Shown in pieces: positions 1-8,113 of a stretch of DNA of 12,340 nt. The stretch covers positions 1-12,340 of the forward strand of contig JAGWUG010000008.1 in assembly GCA_028868555.1 (NCBI GenBank). Reading direction: 5' to 3'. How positions within the stretch are numbered: position 1 is the first letter of the stretch; the number at the start of each line of letters is the position of its first letter. A program made the position numbers and the translations under genes. The DNA is from Actinomycetales bacterium. GTDB taxonomy: Bacteria > Actinomycetota > Actinomycetes > Actinomycetales > Microbacteriaceae. The notes under the pieces are model-generated. The model was not told the origin of the DNA. It saw nothing but the letters and a program-made list of their open reading frames with translations, and did no database searches.

Positions 1-1224
1 TTCCTCGTCGTCGTCGTAGTCGGCATCGATGTTTAGACCGAAGCCCTCGAACAGCTCTCGCTCCTCGTCCTCCGGCGAAACGACCTCGATCTTGTAGCCG
101 AGCTCCTCGCCGAGGATCTGGAAGGTATCTTCATCCAGCGACTGGGTGGCAGTTGCCATCTGGCCGAGGTGGAATAGCACGGTGATCAGCTGACCGGCAT
201 TTGCCTCAATCTTGTCGGCGAAGTCCTGAATGGAGGCACCACGGCGAAGGCGAAGAACGGTGTTGCCGTCGCCGCGTGGAACTAGAGCGCCACCGAGGCT
301 CGGAGCATTGGTACGTGCTTCGTACTCTTCGCGCTTCGCGCGCTTGGACTTACGAGCCTTGGACTGGCCACGTGCGCCACCCTTACCGAATGCACCAGCA
401 GTACCGGAAGCGTTACCGCGTCCGCGAGCTGGACCGCCACCTGGAGCGCCACCCGGACGAGTGAAGCCACCCGCACCTGGAGCGCCGCCACCTGGGCGGG
501 CAAAGCCTGCGCCAGGAGCGCCGGCTGGACGTGCGAAACCTGCACCTGGGGCACCCGCTGGACGTGGTCCACCTGGACGAGCTGCGCCACCCGCGGCACC
601 GGCTGGACGTGGTCCGCCTGGACGCTGACCCTGGCCAGGTCCTCCAGGGCGCTGGCCCGGACGGCCCATGCCCTGGGAAGGTGCAAATGGGTTGTTGCCA
701 GGGCGCGAAACTGGGCGAGGAATGCCCATGCCCTGAGCCGAAGCGAAGGGGTTGTTACCCGGACGTGGAATGCCCATGCCGCCAGGGGTTGGAGGCTTTG
801 GAGCGCCGCCCTCTGCCTCTGGAGCCGCTGGAGCCGCCGCCGCAGGGGCCGCAGGTGCTGCTGGAGCTGGAGTGGAAGGAGCTGGTGCGGTTGGAGCTGC
901 TGCCTTTGGAGCAGCGGGTGCCGCTGGGGCAGGTGCCGCTGGTGCTGCCTGAGCAGCTGGCGCTGCCGGGGCTGGAGCCGCGCCGGTCGGAGTAGGCGCA
1001 GAAGGACTGGCTGCAGGTGCTGCCGCTGCAGGCGCTGGTGCGCTAGCGGTCTTTGCCGCTGCGGCTGCTCCTGGGAATGCGTCGCGGAGCTTCTTAGCTA
1101 CCGGTGGTGCAATGGTGGACGAGCCCGACTTAACGAACTCTCCCAAATCTGCAAGTTTGGCCAGGGCATCCTTGGTATCAATTCCAAGTTCCTTGGCAAT
1201 GTCGTAAACGCGTGGTAATGCCAC
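1..1224 (-). CDS. infB: Translation initiation factor IF-2, N-terminal part (partial at left edge)
   Basis: IF-2 is the GTPase that brings initiator fMet-tRNA to the 30S subunit and promotes subunit joining. Only the first 408 codons are in the window and the frame stays open to the edge, so the GTPase domain is outside. The start is GTG at 1222–1224, with AGGAG nine bases upstream; the first residues ([15 protein letters not shown]) are the small IF-2 N-terminal helical domain. Residues about 52–140 are almost all Ala and Pro; 145–280 are rich in Gly, Pro and Arg with internal repeats; 283–300 is a basic stretch. Residues about 310–385 ([22 protein letters not shown] onward) match the second conserved IF2_N domain that precedes the G domain. 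The last visible residues are acidic. It is the last visible gene of the nusA–ylxR–infB block, 78 bases after ylxR. Identification is firm; the GTG start makes the gene easy to miss. Confidence 0.95.
   Translation of the reverse strand, partial: MALPRVYDIAKELGIDTKDALAKLADLGEFVKSGSSTIAPPVAKKLRDAFPGAAAAAKTASAPAPAAAAPAASPSAPTPTGAAPAPAAPAAQAAPAAPAPAAPAAPKAAAPTAPAPSTPAPAAPAAPAAAAPAAPEAEGGAPKPPTPGGMGIPRPGNNPFASAQGMGIPRPVSRPGNNPFAPSQGMGRPGQRPGGPGQGQRPGGPRPAGAAGGAARPGGPRPAGAPGAGFARPAGAPGAGFARPGGGAPGAGGFTRPGGAPGGGPARGRGNASGTAGAFGKGGARGQSKARKSKRAKREEYEARTNAPSLGGALVPRGDGNTVLRLRRGASIQDFADKIEANAGQLITVLFHLGQMATATQSLDEDTFQILGEELGYKIEVVSPEDEERELFEGFGLNIDADYDDDEE
499..624 (-). repeat. Tandem Gly/Pro/Arg repeats inside infB
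   Basis: In IF-2 residues 201–242 the decapeptide [10 protein letters not shown] occurs twice (201–210 and 216–225). It is followed by two head-to-tail copies of [11 protein letters not shown] (221–231 and 232–242, a 33-base period). The DNA copies are close but not identical. This is a low-complexity linker in which copy number may vary between strains. Confidence 0.8.
664..780 (-). repeat. [13 protein letters not shown] repeats inside infB
   Basis: IF-2 residues 149–187 contain GMGIPRP at 149 and 165, a further GMG at 185, and RPGNNPFA at 154–161 and 174–181. The RPGNNPFA copies are 20 residues (60 bases) apart. At DNA level the two copies are imperfect direct repeats, so both protein and DNA are repetitive here. 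Confidence 0.8.
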
Positions 1225-1233
1225 TTAAGTTTT

Positions 1234-1238
1234 CTCCT
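1234..1238 (-). promoter_or_regulatory. infB ribosome-binding site, partly inside a hairpin
   Basis: Read on the minus strand, AGGAG lies nine bases before the GTG start of infB. This supports the start chosen. Its first three bases (AGG) form the 3' end of the perfect hairpin stem at 1236–1260, so ribosome access could depend on whether that stem is folded. Confidence 0.75.
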
Positions 1239-1260
1239 GTCTGGGGCCTACCCAGACAGG
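1236..1260 (-). promoter_or_regulatory. Perfect 10-bp hairpin in the infB leader
   Basis: Bases 1236–1245 (CCTGTCTGGG) and 1251–1260 (CCCAGACAGG) are an exact inverted repeat around a 5-base loop. In the minus-strand transcript the stem lies between the ylxR stop and the infB start. It is followed by AGAAAACTTAAG rather than a run of U, so it does not look like an intrinsic terminator. A translational switch, an RNase processing site or a protein-binding site are possible; which one applies is not visible. Confidence 0.7.
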
Positions 1261-1302
1261 GCAGGCCATTAAAGCTTTGAGGTACTCATTTCGAGTTACT
1301 CA

Positions 1303-1563
1303 TTAGTTGGCCAACATCTTTTCCGCCTCTTCAACGAATTCTGAAACCGCGTCCACTCTGAGCTCTCCGGTAGTTCTTAGCGCCCTACCAAAGGCTTTGC
1401 GCTCGATTGCGAGCTTGAGGCAGCTACTGCTGATGTGCATTCTCGCGCCTCTGCCAGCGAGTTTAGATTGAGGATCGGGTGTTAGATTTCCCGAAATTAC
1501 AACCACCCGAAGCAGGTTATTAGCGCGCTGTTTGCACCCAACGCAGGTTCGTACTGGTTCCAT
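1303..1563 (-). CDS. ylxR: YlxR-family RNA-binding protein (DUF448)
   Basis: An 86-residue basic protein of the YlxR/DUF448 family, which sits between nusA and infB in many Gram-positive bacteria. In Bacillus the family member binds RNA and has been described as a modulator of RNase P; that role is not shown for this protein. The family signature RTCVGCKQR is at residues 5–13, GRGAR at 37–41 and a conserved Cys at 48, followed by a basic helix (LAIERKAFGRALR). The ATG at 1561–1563 is chosen because the signature starts three residues later. The frame stays open for another 62 codons upstream, but that part overlaps nusA in another frame and does not resemble the family. No strong ribosome-binding site is visible. 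The gap to the nusA stop is 40 bases. The TAA stop is followed directly by an in-frame TGA. Confidence 0.93.
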   Translation of the reverse strand: MEPVRTCVGCKQRANNLLRVVVISGNLTPDPQSKLAGRGARMHISSSCLKLAIERKAFGRALRTTGELRVDAVSEFVEEAEKMLAN

Positions 1564-1603
1564 TCTAACCGCTAATGCCCTTGGGCGACTAGACCGGAAG
1601 GTG

Positions 1604-2584
1604 CTAGCCCTCGAGGATGGAGTCAGGCTGGACGTCGATCTTGGCGCCGGTGAGACGGGCAGCCAGACGCACGTTCTGACCTTCCTTACCGATGGCAAGC
1701 GACAGCTGGAAGTCTGGCACGAGCGCGCGAACGTGCTTTGTGGTGGCATCCAACATGAAGCAGCTAGAGACCTTAGCTGGGCTCAGCGCGTGAGCCACAA
1801 ACTCTGGCAGGTCCTCGGAGAAGTCAACAATGTCAATCTTCTCGTCGTTGAGCTCGGCACCAACCGCGCGAACGCGCTGTCCCAATTCACCGATGCACGA
1901 ACCCTTGGCGTTGACGCCAGGCTTGGTGGCGCGAACCGCGATCTTGGTGCGGTGGCCGGCCTCACGGGCAACCTGAACAATCTCAACGTCGCCGTTGGCA
2001 ATCTCAGGGACCTCGAAGGCGAAAAGCTTGCGAACCAGCGATGGGTGGCTGCGGGAAACGGTTACCTGAGCGCCGCCGCGAGTGCCGCGAGCAACCTTGG
2101 TGACGTAGAAACGGTAGCGCTTGCCGTGGCTGTAGTCCTCGCCCGGCACCTGCTCGCTGTCAGGCAGCATTGCCTCAACGGTTCCCAGGTTTACGTAGAC
2201 GAGGTAAGGCTTTGGACCCTGCTCGATGACACCGGTGACGATGTCCTCTTCCTTGCCCTGGAATTCACCGAAGACGGCGTCGTCGTTGAGCTCGCGCAGG
2301 CGCTGAGCAATAACCTGCTTGGCCGAGTAGGCGGCGATGCGGCCAAAGTTCTCAGGAGTGGCGTCGGTCTCTTCGCCGGTCTGCTCGCCGTCTTCGTCCA
2401 AAACAGGAACCAGAATGCTGACCTTGCCGGTCTTCTGGTCGAGTACGGCACGGGCAGGATCGTGGTTTCCAACTGCGCGGTGGAAGGCGGCTACGACGGC
2501 CTCTTCAATAATCTGAACGAGTTCCTTGAAGGGAATCTCACGCTCGGCTTCGACTTGCTTCAACAATCTCAGGTCGATATCCAT
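1604..2584 (-). CDS. nusA: Transcription termination/antitermination factor NusA
   Basis: NusA binds RNA polymerase and nascent RNA and modulates pausing, termination and antitermination. The protein has 326 residues: an N-terminal RNAP-binding domain (about 1–110), an S1 domain (about 113–180), KH1 with GSCIGELGQRV (228–238), and KH2 with AIGKEGQN (297–304), ending soon after PDSILEG. It lacks the C-terminal acidic repeats of the E. coli protein, as is usual in Gram-positive bacteria. The start is the ATG at 2582–2584, giving MDIDLRLLKQ, with GGAAGG seven bases upstream. An upstream in-frame ATG (2665) would lie inside proS and adds residues unlike NusA. proS ends only 14 bases before the start, so translational coupling is likely. 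The gene rimP, normally found directly upstream, is missing here. Confidence 0.97.
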   Translation of the reverse strand: MDIDLRLLKQVEAEREIPFKELVQIIEEAVVAAFHRAVGNHDPARAVLDQKTGKVSILVPVLDEDGEQTGEETDATPENFGRIAAYSAKQVIAQRLRELNDDAVFGEFQGKEEDIVTGVIEQGPKPYLVYVNLGTVEAMLPDSEQVPGEDYSHGKRYRFYVTKVARGTRGGAQVTVSRSHPSLVRKLFAFEVPEIANGDVEIVQVAREAGHRTKIAVRATKPGVNAKGSCIGELGQRVRAVGAELNDEKIDIVDFSEDLPEFVAHALSPAKVSSCFMLDATTKHVRALVPDFQLSLAIGKEGQNVRLAARLTGAKIDVQPDSILEG

Positions 2585-2598
2585 GGTGGTGCCTTCCG

Positions 2599-4374
2599 TT
2601 ACTTCAGTTCTGACACTGCAGAGTTTACCGCCACAGAGCGACGCTCGCCCGTGCGTCGGTTCCAAACGTCCACTTCACCGTTCTCCAGGCCCTTGCCCAC
2701 GATGACGATATTTGGCACACCGATGAGCTCGGCATCGCCAAACTTCACGCCAGGACTGACCTTTGGACGGTCATCCAGCATGACGGTCTTGCCTGCTGCC
2801 TCAAACTCCGATGCCAGCTTCTCGGCGGCCTCGAATACCGAGTCGTCCTTGCCAGCGGCAACGATGTATACATCGGCAGGCGACACTGCCTCTGGCCAGA
2901 TCAGGCCCTTGTCGTCACGGTTGGCCTCGGCCAGAACCGCGACCAAACGGGTGACACCGATTCCGTAAGAACCCATGGTTACAACCTGAAGCTTGCCGTT
3001 CTCGTCAAGCACTCGGAGGTCAAGCGCCTCGGCGTACTTGCGTCCCAGCTGGAAGACGTGACCGATCTCAATTCCGCGAGCCAGCTCGAGCGCACCCGAG
3101 CCGTCTGGAGCCAGGTCGCCGGCGCGAACCTCAGCGATGTCGGCGATGCCGTCGGCGTTGAAGTCGCGGCCCTTGACCAGCTCAAAGATGTGCTTGTCGG
3201 CCTGGTTGGATCCGGAGATCCACTGGGTGCCGTCAACCACGCGAGGGTCAAGCAGGTAGCGAATCTTGGTGCTGCCCTCGAGGCCGAGAACCTGTGAAAC
3301 CGAACCGTCGGCGTTCAGCGAAACCGGACCGATGTAGCCCTTGACCAGTCCAGGGTTGGCGGCGAAGTCGGCCTCCGTGGCTGGTTCCACCTCGTTCGGA
3401 CCGAATGCAGCCTCGGCACGCTTGGCGTCAACCTCGCGGTCGCCAGGTACACCAACAGCCACTAGCTCGCGCTTGCCCTCTGGGCTAACCAGGGCCAGCA
3501 CCACGTTCTTCAGGGTGTCGGCCGCGGTCCAGGCGCGGTCACTGCGGGCAAAGTGCGCGTTCGCGTGATCAACCAGGGTGGCGATGGTTGCGGTTCCAGG
3601 GGTGGCGTTCACCACGGCGGCTGGAAGGCCATCGGTGCTGGTGGCGGCAGGAGCAACGGTCTTCACTGCCTCAACGTTTGCGGCGTAACCGCCAGGCGAG
3701 CGCACGAAGGTGTCCTCGCCAATCTCACTAGGGCTGAGGAATTCCTCCGATGCGCTACCGCCCATTGCGCCCGCGTCTGCCTTGACGATTACGTAGTCAA
3801 CGCCGAGGCGGGTGAAGATGCGCTCGTAGGCATCGCGCTGCGCCTGGTAGGCCTTAGCCAGACCCTCGTCGGTGAGGTCAAAGCTGTAGGCGTCCTTCAT
3901 CACGAATTCGCGACCGCGGAGCAGACCGGCGCGAGGACGTGCCTCGTCGCGGTACTTGTTCTGGATCTGATACAGGCAGACCGGCAGGTCCTTGTACGAC
4001 GAGTAGAGGTCCTTCACCAGGAGGGTGAACATTTCCTCGTGGGTTGGCGCCAGCAGGTAGTCGGCCTTCTTACGGTCCTGGAGACGGAAAAGGTTGTCGC
4101 CGTACTCGGTCCAGCGGTTGGTTGCCTCATAAGGTTCGCGTGGCAGCAGCGCTGGGAAGAAGACTTCCTGGGCGCCGGCGTTGGCCATTTCCTCGCGGAC
4201 GACCTTCTCGATCTTGGCCTTCACCAGCAAGCCGAGCGGCAGCCAGGTGTAGACACCGGGGGCAGCACGACGGATGTAACCGGCGCGTAGCAGCAGCTTG
4301 TGGCTGGCTACTTCGGCCTCGGCTGGGTCTTCGCGCAGAGTGCGCAGGAACAGGCTTGAAAGACGTGTTGGCAT
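2599..4374 (-). CDS. proS: Prolyl-tRNA synthetase, bacterial type with editing domain
   Basis: A class II aminoacyl-tRNA synthetase that charges tRNA-Pro, acting in the cytoplasm. It has 591 residues, close to the usual 570–600 for the bacterial type. Motif 1 is around residues 40–85 (GVYTWLPLG), THEEM is at 111–115, motif 2 at 138–165 ([12 protein letters not shown], then MKDAYSF), and motif 3 at 468–483 ([16 protein letters not shown]). The insertion (INS) editing domain lies between motifs 2 and 3 (about 225–405). It includes TLKN at 287–290, whose Lys289 fits the lysine known to be needed for clearing Ala-tRNA-Pro. The C-terminal anticodon-binding domain is about 495–591. The ATG start fits the family N-terminus ([18 protein letters not shown]). 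The ribosome-binding site is unusual: AGAAGG lies only one base from the ATG. The gap to ispG is 62 bases. Confidence 0.97.
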   Translation of the reverse strand: MPTRLSSLFLRTLREDPAEAEVASHKLLLRAGYIRRAAPGVYTWLPLGLLVKAKIEKVVREEMANAGAQEVFFPALLPREPYEATNRWTEYGDNLFRLQDRKKADYLLAPTHEEMFTLLVKDLYSSYKDLPVCLYQIQNKYRDEARPRAGLLRGREFVMKDAYSFDLTDEGLAKAYQAQRDAYERIFTRLGVDYVIVKADAGAMGGSASEEFLSPSEIGEDTFVRSPGGYAANVEAVKTVAPAATSTDGLPAAVVNATPGTATIATLVDHANAHFARSDRAWTAADTLKNVVLALVSPEGKRELVAVGVPGDREVDAKRAEAAFGPNEVEPATEADFAANPGLVKGYIGPVSLNADGSVSQVLGLEGSTKIRYLLDPRVVDGTQWISGSNQADKHIFELVKGRDFNADGIADIAEVRAGDLAPDGSGALELARGIEIGHVFQLGRKYAEALDLRVLDENGKLQVVTMGSYGIGVTRLVAVLAEANRDDKGLIWPEAVSPADVYIVAAGKDDSVFEAAEKLASEFEAAGKTVMLDDRPKVSPGVKFGDAELIGVPNIVIVGKGLENGEVDVWNRRTGERRSVAVNSAVSELK

Positions 4375-4381
4375 GCCTTCT

Positions 4382-4387
4382 AGCCTA
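4382..4387 (-). promoter_or_regulatory. Possible -10 element just before proS
   Basis: TAGGCT on the minus strand fits the loose actinobacterial -10 pattern TANNNT and ends seven bases before the proS ATG. This is the same spacing as the stronger candidate in front of gabT. No convincing -35 is seen 16–18 bases upstream. It may be a weak internal, leaderless promoter within the operon, or chance. Confidence 0.25.
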
Positions 4388-4436
4388 CCGTTTGGGCAGG
4401 AACGAAGACGCCTAGGGGCGGTTGACTACAGCAGAC

Positions 4437-5591
4437 CTACTTGGCAACCACCACGGTTGGACTGCCCACTAGGGCTGGGTCCATGGTGGCCGCAATGCGG
4501 TTGGCTTCCTCAATGAGGGTGGCCACAATCTCGCTCTCAGGAACGGTCTTGACAACCTCGCCCTTCACAAAGATCTGACCCTTGCCGTTGCCGGAGGCAA
4601 CACCCAGGTCTGCCTCGCGAGCCTCACCAGGACCGTTCACAACACAGCCCATTACGGCCACGCGAAGTGGCACGGTGAGCTTCTCCAGACCAGCGGTTAC
4701 ATCGTTTGCCAGCTGGTAAACGTCTACCTGGGCGCGACCACAGGATGGGCAGGAAACAATCTCGAGCTTGCGAGGGCGAAGGTTTAGGCTCTCCAGGATC
4801 TGACTACCAACCTTGATTTCCTCAACCGGTGGGGCCGAGAGCGAAACGCGAATGGTGTCACCGATGCCCTTAGCCAGCAAGGCTCCAAAGGCAACCGAGG
4901 ACTTGATAGTTCCCTGGAAAGCTGGTCCGGCCTCAGTTACTCCGAGGTGTAGTGGCCAGTCTCCACGTTCGGCGAGCATCTCGTAGGCCTTCACCATGAC
5001 AACAGGGTCGTTGTGCTTGACCGAAATCTTGAAGTCGTGGAAGTCGTGCTCCTCGAACAGGCTCGCCTCCCAGACTGCGCTCTCAACTAGCGCCTCCGGG
5101 GTTGCCTTGCCGTACTTCTGGAGTAGGCGAGGGTCAAGCGAACCAGCGTTGACACCGATGCGGATCGAGACGCCTGCGTCCTTAGCGGCCTTGGCAATCT
5201 CCCCTACCTTGTCATCGAACTGGCGGATGTTGCCTGGGTTTACACGCACAGCGCCACAACCGGCATCGATGGCCTGGAAAACGTACTTTGGCTGGAAGTG
5301 GATGTCCGCAATCACCGGAATCTGAGAGCGCTTGGCGATGATACGAAGAACATCTGCATCGTCCTGGCTTGGGCAGGCAACGCGAACGATGTCACAGCCC
5401 GAGGCGGTGAGTTCGGCAATCTGCTGCAGGGTGCCATTGATGTCGGTGGTCTTGGTGGTGGTCATAGACTGCACCGATACTGGGGCGTCACCACCGACGG
5501 CAACCTTGCCAACCATGATCTTGCGAGTCTTGCGACGCGGCGAAAGCACCGGAGGTGGGGTCTTGATTGGTCCCAGATTTACCGCTGGCAT
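4437..5591 (-). CDS. ispG: 4-hydroxy-3-methylbut-2-enyl diphosphate synthase (IspG/GcpE)
   Basis: IspG carries out the second-to-last step of the MEP (non-mevalonate) isoprenoid pathway, the reductive conversion of MEcPP to HMBPP with a [4Fe-4S] cluster. The protein has 384 residues, the usual length for the two-domain bacterial enzyme. The N-terminal TIM-barrel half contains [15 protein letters not shown] (20–34), [10 protein letters not shown] (41–50) and VNPGNI (117–122). The C-terminal iron–sulphur half has SCPSCGR (280–286) and [11 protein letters not shown] (314–324). Cys281, Cys284, Cys316 and Glu323 are the expected cluster ligands. The ATG start has only a weak ribosome-binding site (GCGAGAG). 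It lies 37 bases after the M50 protease and 62 bases before proS. Dxr, an earlier enzyme of the same pathway, is two genes upstream. Confidence 0.97.
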   Translation of the reverse strand: MPAVNLGPIKTPPPVLSPRRKTRKIMVGKVAVGGDAPVSVQSMTTTKTTDINGTLQQIAELTASGCDIVRVACPSQDDADVLRIIAKRSQIPVIADIHFQPKYVFQAIDAGCGAVRVNPGNIRQFDDKVGEIAKAAKDAGVSIRIGVNAGSLDPRLLQKYGKATPEALVESAVWEASLFEEHDFHDFKISVKHNDPVVMVKAYEMLAERGDWPLHLGVTEAGPAFQGTIKSSVAFGALLAKGIGDTIRVSLSAPPVEEIKVGSQILESLNLRPRKLEIVSCPSCGRAQVDVYQLANDVTAGLEKLTVPLRVAVMGCVVNGPGEAREADLGVASGNGKGQIFVKGEVVKTVPESEIVATLIEEANRIAATMDPALVGSPTVVVAK

Positions 5592-5628
5592 TTGACTCTC
5601 GCTTTCAGTGAAAACAGCCTAGTGAAGC

Positions 5629-6951
5629 CTAACCCAGAGACACTGGGTTGATTACGTCCGACAGGATTACCAGTGCGCTAACGCCCATGAGAACCACCCA
5701 CATGGCCATGGTGAAGGGAACCAGTTTTGCCGTGTCCAGAGGTCCTGGATCGCGCTTCCAAACAATCTTGGAGAAGCTTCGCTTTACGAATTCAATCAGC
5801 GCATTCAACACATGACCGCCATCGAGTGGGAGCAGCGGGATGAGGTTGAAAACAAAGAGCGCGTAGTTGAGCGAGCCCAGAATCAGGAACCAGACCGAGA
5901 TCTTGCCGGGGATGTCGAGGTTGTTGTTCTCGGCGATAGTCCCGGAGATGTTGCCGATTCCCAAAACCGAAACTGGGCCGGTTGCCGAACGCTTGCCACC
6001 GGTGAAGGTGGAGTAGGCCAGCTCACCAATCTGCCGTGGAAGGTCAACCACCATGGCTGCAGTCTGACCAATGGCCATGGCCGAGTATCGAAGGGAATGG
6101 TCAAGTGGGTACGGGGCCCGAACGTAGTTCAGCTGAACACCAACCACTCCGCGCTGGATCATCTTGAGGCTGCCGTCCTTGTTTGTGGCGGCACCCCCAG
6201 TGAGTTCGTCGATTGCCGGACGTGACATGACTGCAGGGTGAACGGTTACATCCACGCTCTTGCCGGCGCGCAGAACCTGGAAGTGCAGAGTGCTCACGCG
6301 CTGCACCAGCAGCGCCTGAACCGGAGCCCAGGTGTTGATCTCCGTGCCATTGACTGCTGTAACCACATCGCCAGCCTGGAGACCCGCGAGTTTACCTGGC
6401 GACTCAACATCGGTGGCGGTACAAGCCTGGGTGTAGTCGGCCGGAACGCAGGCAGAGACCGCGTCAATCTTGGTGCCGGTCTGGTAGCTGCCGAAGGCAC
6501 TCAACGCCAGAACCACAAAGACGGTACCCAGGATGAGGTTCATGATTGGACCGCCGAGCATGATGGTGATGCGGCGTGGGATGGACAGGCGGTGGAAGGC
6601 CTGGGCTTCGTTGTAGTGACCATCCTGGGCAATTTGCTGGCGGCGAGCCGACTCAACCCAGCGGCGAAGCCAGGTGCTGGCACCAACCTTTTTACCCGGG
6701 TTGATGACACCCTTTGGGAACATGCCAGCGATTGAGATATAACCGCCCAGGGGAAGCAGTTTGATGCCGTACTCGGTGCCGCCACGAGTGGCCGACCAGA
6801 TGGTTGGACCGAAGCCAATCATGTACTTGGAGACCCGAGCGCCAAACAGTTTGGCGGGAAGCAGGTGGCCTAGCTCATGCAGGCCGATGGAAACCCCAAT
6901 ACCCACTAGAAATACCAGGACGCCGGTTAGATAAGCCAAGATGCCGTTCAC
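5629..6951 (-). CDS. rseP: M50 family site-2 metalloprotease (RseP/Rip1 type)
   Basis: An intramembrane zinc protease of the kind that cuts anti-sigma factors and other single-pass membrane proteins (RseP in E. coli, Rip1 in Mycobacterium). It has 440 residues. The HELGH zinc motif is at residues 25–29 inside the first membrane segment (about 6–27). Further hydrophobic segments are at about 128–153, 350–372 and 411–431. The second metal-site motif, NLIPLLPLDGGH, is at 369–380 with Asp377 as the third ligand. A PDZ domain occupies about 180–240. Cys168 and Cys177 lie just before it on the outer face and could form a disulphide. The start is GTG at 6949–6951 with a weak AGGG seven bases upstream; this places the first membrane segment where the family expects it. 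It lies between dxr and ispG, a common actinobacterial order. The substrate is unknown. Confidence 0.95.
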   Translation of the reverse strand: MNGILAYLTGVLVFLVGIGVSIGLHELGHLLPAKLFGARVSKYMIGFGPTIWSATRGGTEYGIKLLPLGGYISIAGMFPKGVINPGKKVGASTWLRRWVESARRQQIAQDGHYNEAQAFHRLSIPRRITIMLGGPIMNLILGTVFVVLALSAFGSYQTGTKIDAVSACVPADYTQACTATDVESPGKLAGLQAGDVVTAVNGTEINTWAPVQALLVQRVSTLHFQVLRAGKSVDVTVHPAVMSRPAIDELTGGAATNKDGSLKMIQRGVVGVQLNYVRAPYPLDHSLRYSAMAIGQTAAMVVDLPRQIGELAYSTFTGGKRSATGPVSVLGIGNISGTIAENNNLDIPGKISVWFLILGSLNYALFVFNLIPLLPLDGGHVLNALIEFVKRSFSKIVWKRDPGPLDTAKLVPFTMAMWVVLMGVSALVILSDVINPVSLG

Positions 6952-7021
6952 GCTTTTACCCTAAATCCTGTTGCAGACATTTTCGTGGTGAGTTTCCCGT
7001 AGTTACTAACAGGTAACCAAA

Positions 7022-8113
7022 TTAACAAGCCCGGGCGATGATTCCATCCGCGCGGTCGCGGGCCCACTTCTCGGCGGCCAGAACTCCCTCGAGAGTCAGC
7101 TCGCGCTCGGCATCGTGGCTGGTGACCACGCGATCAATCAGGTCAACAATCTGGTTGAAACCAATCTGGCCGCGGTGGAAGGCCTCGACCGCCTGCTCGT
7201 TGGCCGCGTTATAGACGGCCGGGTAGGTTAGGCCGGCGGTTCCCACCTGACGCGCCAGAGCAACGCTGCGGAAGACCTGTTCGTTCAGCGGCTCGAAGGT
7301 CCAGGTGGCAGCCTTGGTCCAGTCGCAGGCAGGGGCCACGTTTGCAACGCGATCCGGCCAGCTCATACCCAGCGCAATTGGTAGCTTCATATTTGGTGGC
7401 GAGCACTGCGCCAGCACCGAGCCGTCGATGAACTCGACCATGGAGTGAACGACCGACTGGGGGTGCACTGTGACATCGATGCGGTCAAAAGGAATGTCAA
7501 AGAGTAGGTGCGCCTCAATGACCTCGAGACCCTTGTTCACCAGGGTGGCCGAATTGGTGGTGACCACTTTTCCCATCACCCAGGTTGGGTGCGCCAGAGC
7601 CTGCTCCGGGGTGACGTCCTGCAGCTGCTCGCGGGTCCAGCCGCGGAACGGGCCACCAGAGGCGGTGAGAATGAGTTTTCTAACCTCCGATGCCTTACCG
7701 CCAAGCAGGCACTGGGCAAGCGCGGAGTGTTCGGAGTCGACCGGGACAATCTGACCGGGTGCGGCGGCATCGGTGACCAGACGACCACCAACAATTAGAG
7801 ATTCTTTGTTGGCTAGAGCCAGGGTCTTGCCGGTTGCCAGGGTGGCCAGGGTTGGTGCCAGACCGATTGATCCGGTGATGCCATTTACGACAACATCTGC
7901 CTCGGTGGAATTGACCAGTTCTGTGGCAGCGGCGGCACCGAGAACGGCCTTTTCCCCTGGAACGTTGAAAGCTTTTCGCTGCTGCTCAAGGAGCTCTGCG
8001 TTGGTTCCGGCAGCGAGTCCAACCACCTGGAATAGGCCGGGATTTTCGCCGATGACCTCTAGGGCCTGAGTGCCGATTGAACCCGTTGAACCGAGGATTA
8101 TGACGCGACGCAT
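7022..8113 (-). CDS. dxr: 1-deoxy-D-xylulose 5-phosphate reductoisomerase
   Basis: Dxr converts DXP to MEP with NADPH, the committed step of the MEP isoprenoid pathway and the target of fosmidomycin. The protein has 363 residues, about 35 shorter than the E. coli enzyme. The shortening lies in the N-terminal and catalytic domains before HPQS, while the C-terminal domain is complete. The NADPH loop GSTGSIG is at 8–14. Also seen are ANKESL (101–106), PVDSEHSAL (124–132, metal ligands Asp126 and Glu128), [10 protein letters not shown] (150–159), [10 protein letters not shown] (193–202, third ligand Glu197), HPQS (217–220) and the active-site loop around PIALGMSWP (245–253). The ATG start has GGGAG nine bases upstream. 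It is the first gene of the minus-strand block and is divergent from gabT. Confidence 0.97.
   Translation of the reverse strand: MRRVIILGSTGSIGTQALEVIGENPGLFQVVGLAAGTNAELLEQQRKAFNVPGEKAVLGAAAATELVNSTEADVVVNGITGSIGLAPTLATLATGKTLALANKESLIVGGRLVTDAAAPGQIVPVDSEHSALAQCLLGGKASEVRKLILTASGGPFRGWTREQLQDVTPEQALAHPTWVMGKVVTTNSATLVNKGLEVIEAHLLFDIPFDRIDVTVHPQSVVHSMVEFIDGSVLAQCSPPNMKLPIALGMSWPDRVANVAPACDWTKAATWTFEPLNEQVFRSVALARQVGTAGLTYPAVYNAANEQAVEAFHRGQIGFNQIVDLIDRVVTSHDAERELTLEGVLAAEKWARDRADGIIARAC

Noticed and set aside
282..995. Several open frames on both strands in the repeat-rich part of infB
   Set aside because: They are low-complexity shadows of the Ala/Pro/Gly/Arg-rich IF-2 extension and show no start signal or family resemblance.
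1283..1304. Two copies of TACTCATT 14 bases apart at the end of ylxR
   Set aside because: Eight-base repeats at this spacing may be chance, and they show no link to a known site.
1564..1749. Upstream extension of ylxR
   Set aside because: It overlaps the end of nusA in another frame, is rich in Ser, Pro and Arg, and does not match the family, which begins at the ATG at 1563.
2585..2665. Upstream extension of nusA to an ATG at 2665
   Set aside because: It lies inside proS, and the internal ATG at 2584 has a strong ribosome-binding site and the family N-terminus.
1532..2968. Open frame of 478 codons on the plus strand, antisense to nusA and the end of proS
   Set aside because: It lies opposite two well-identified genes, spans their boundary, and its translation shows no domain or motif. 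It arises from biased codon use in the real genes.
3553..4290. 245-codon plus-strand frame opposite proS
   Set aside because: It is antisense to conserved proS domains, with no recognisable protein features.
7001..7018. GTTAC/GTAAC inverted repeat in the dxr–protease gap
   Set aside because: Only a 5–6 bp A+T-rich stem with a 6-base loop and no U run; too weak to call a terminator or operator.
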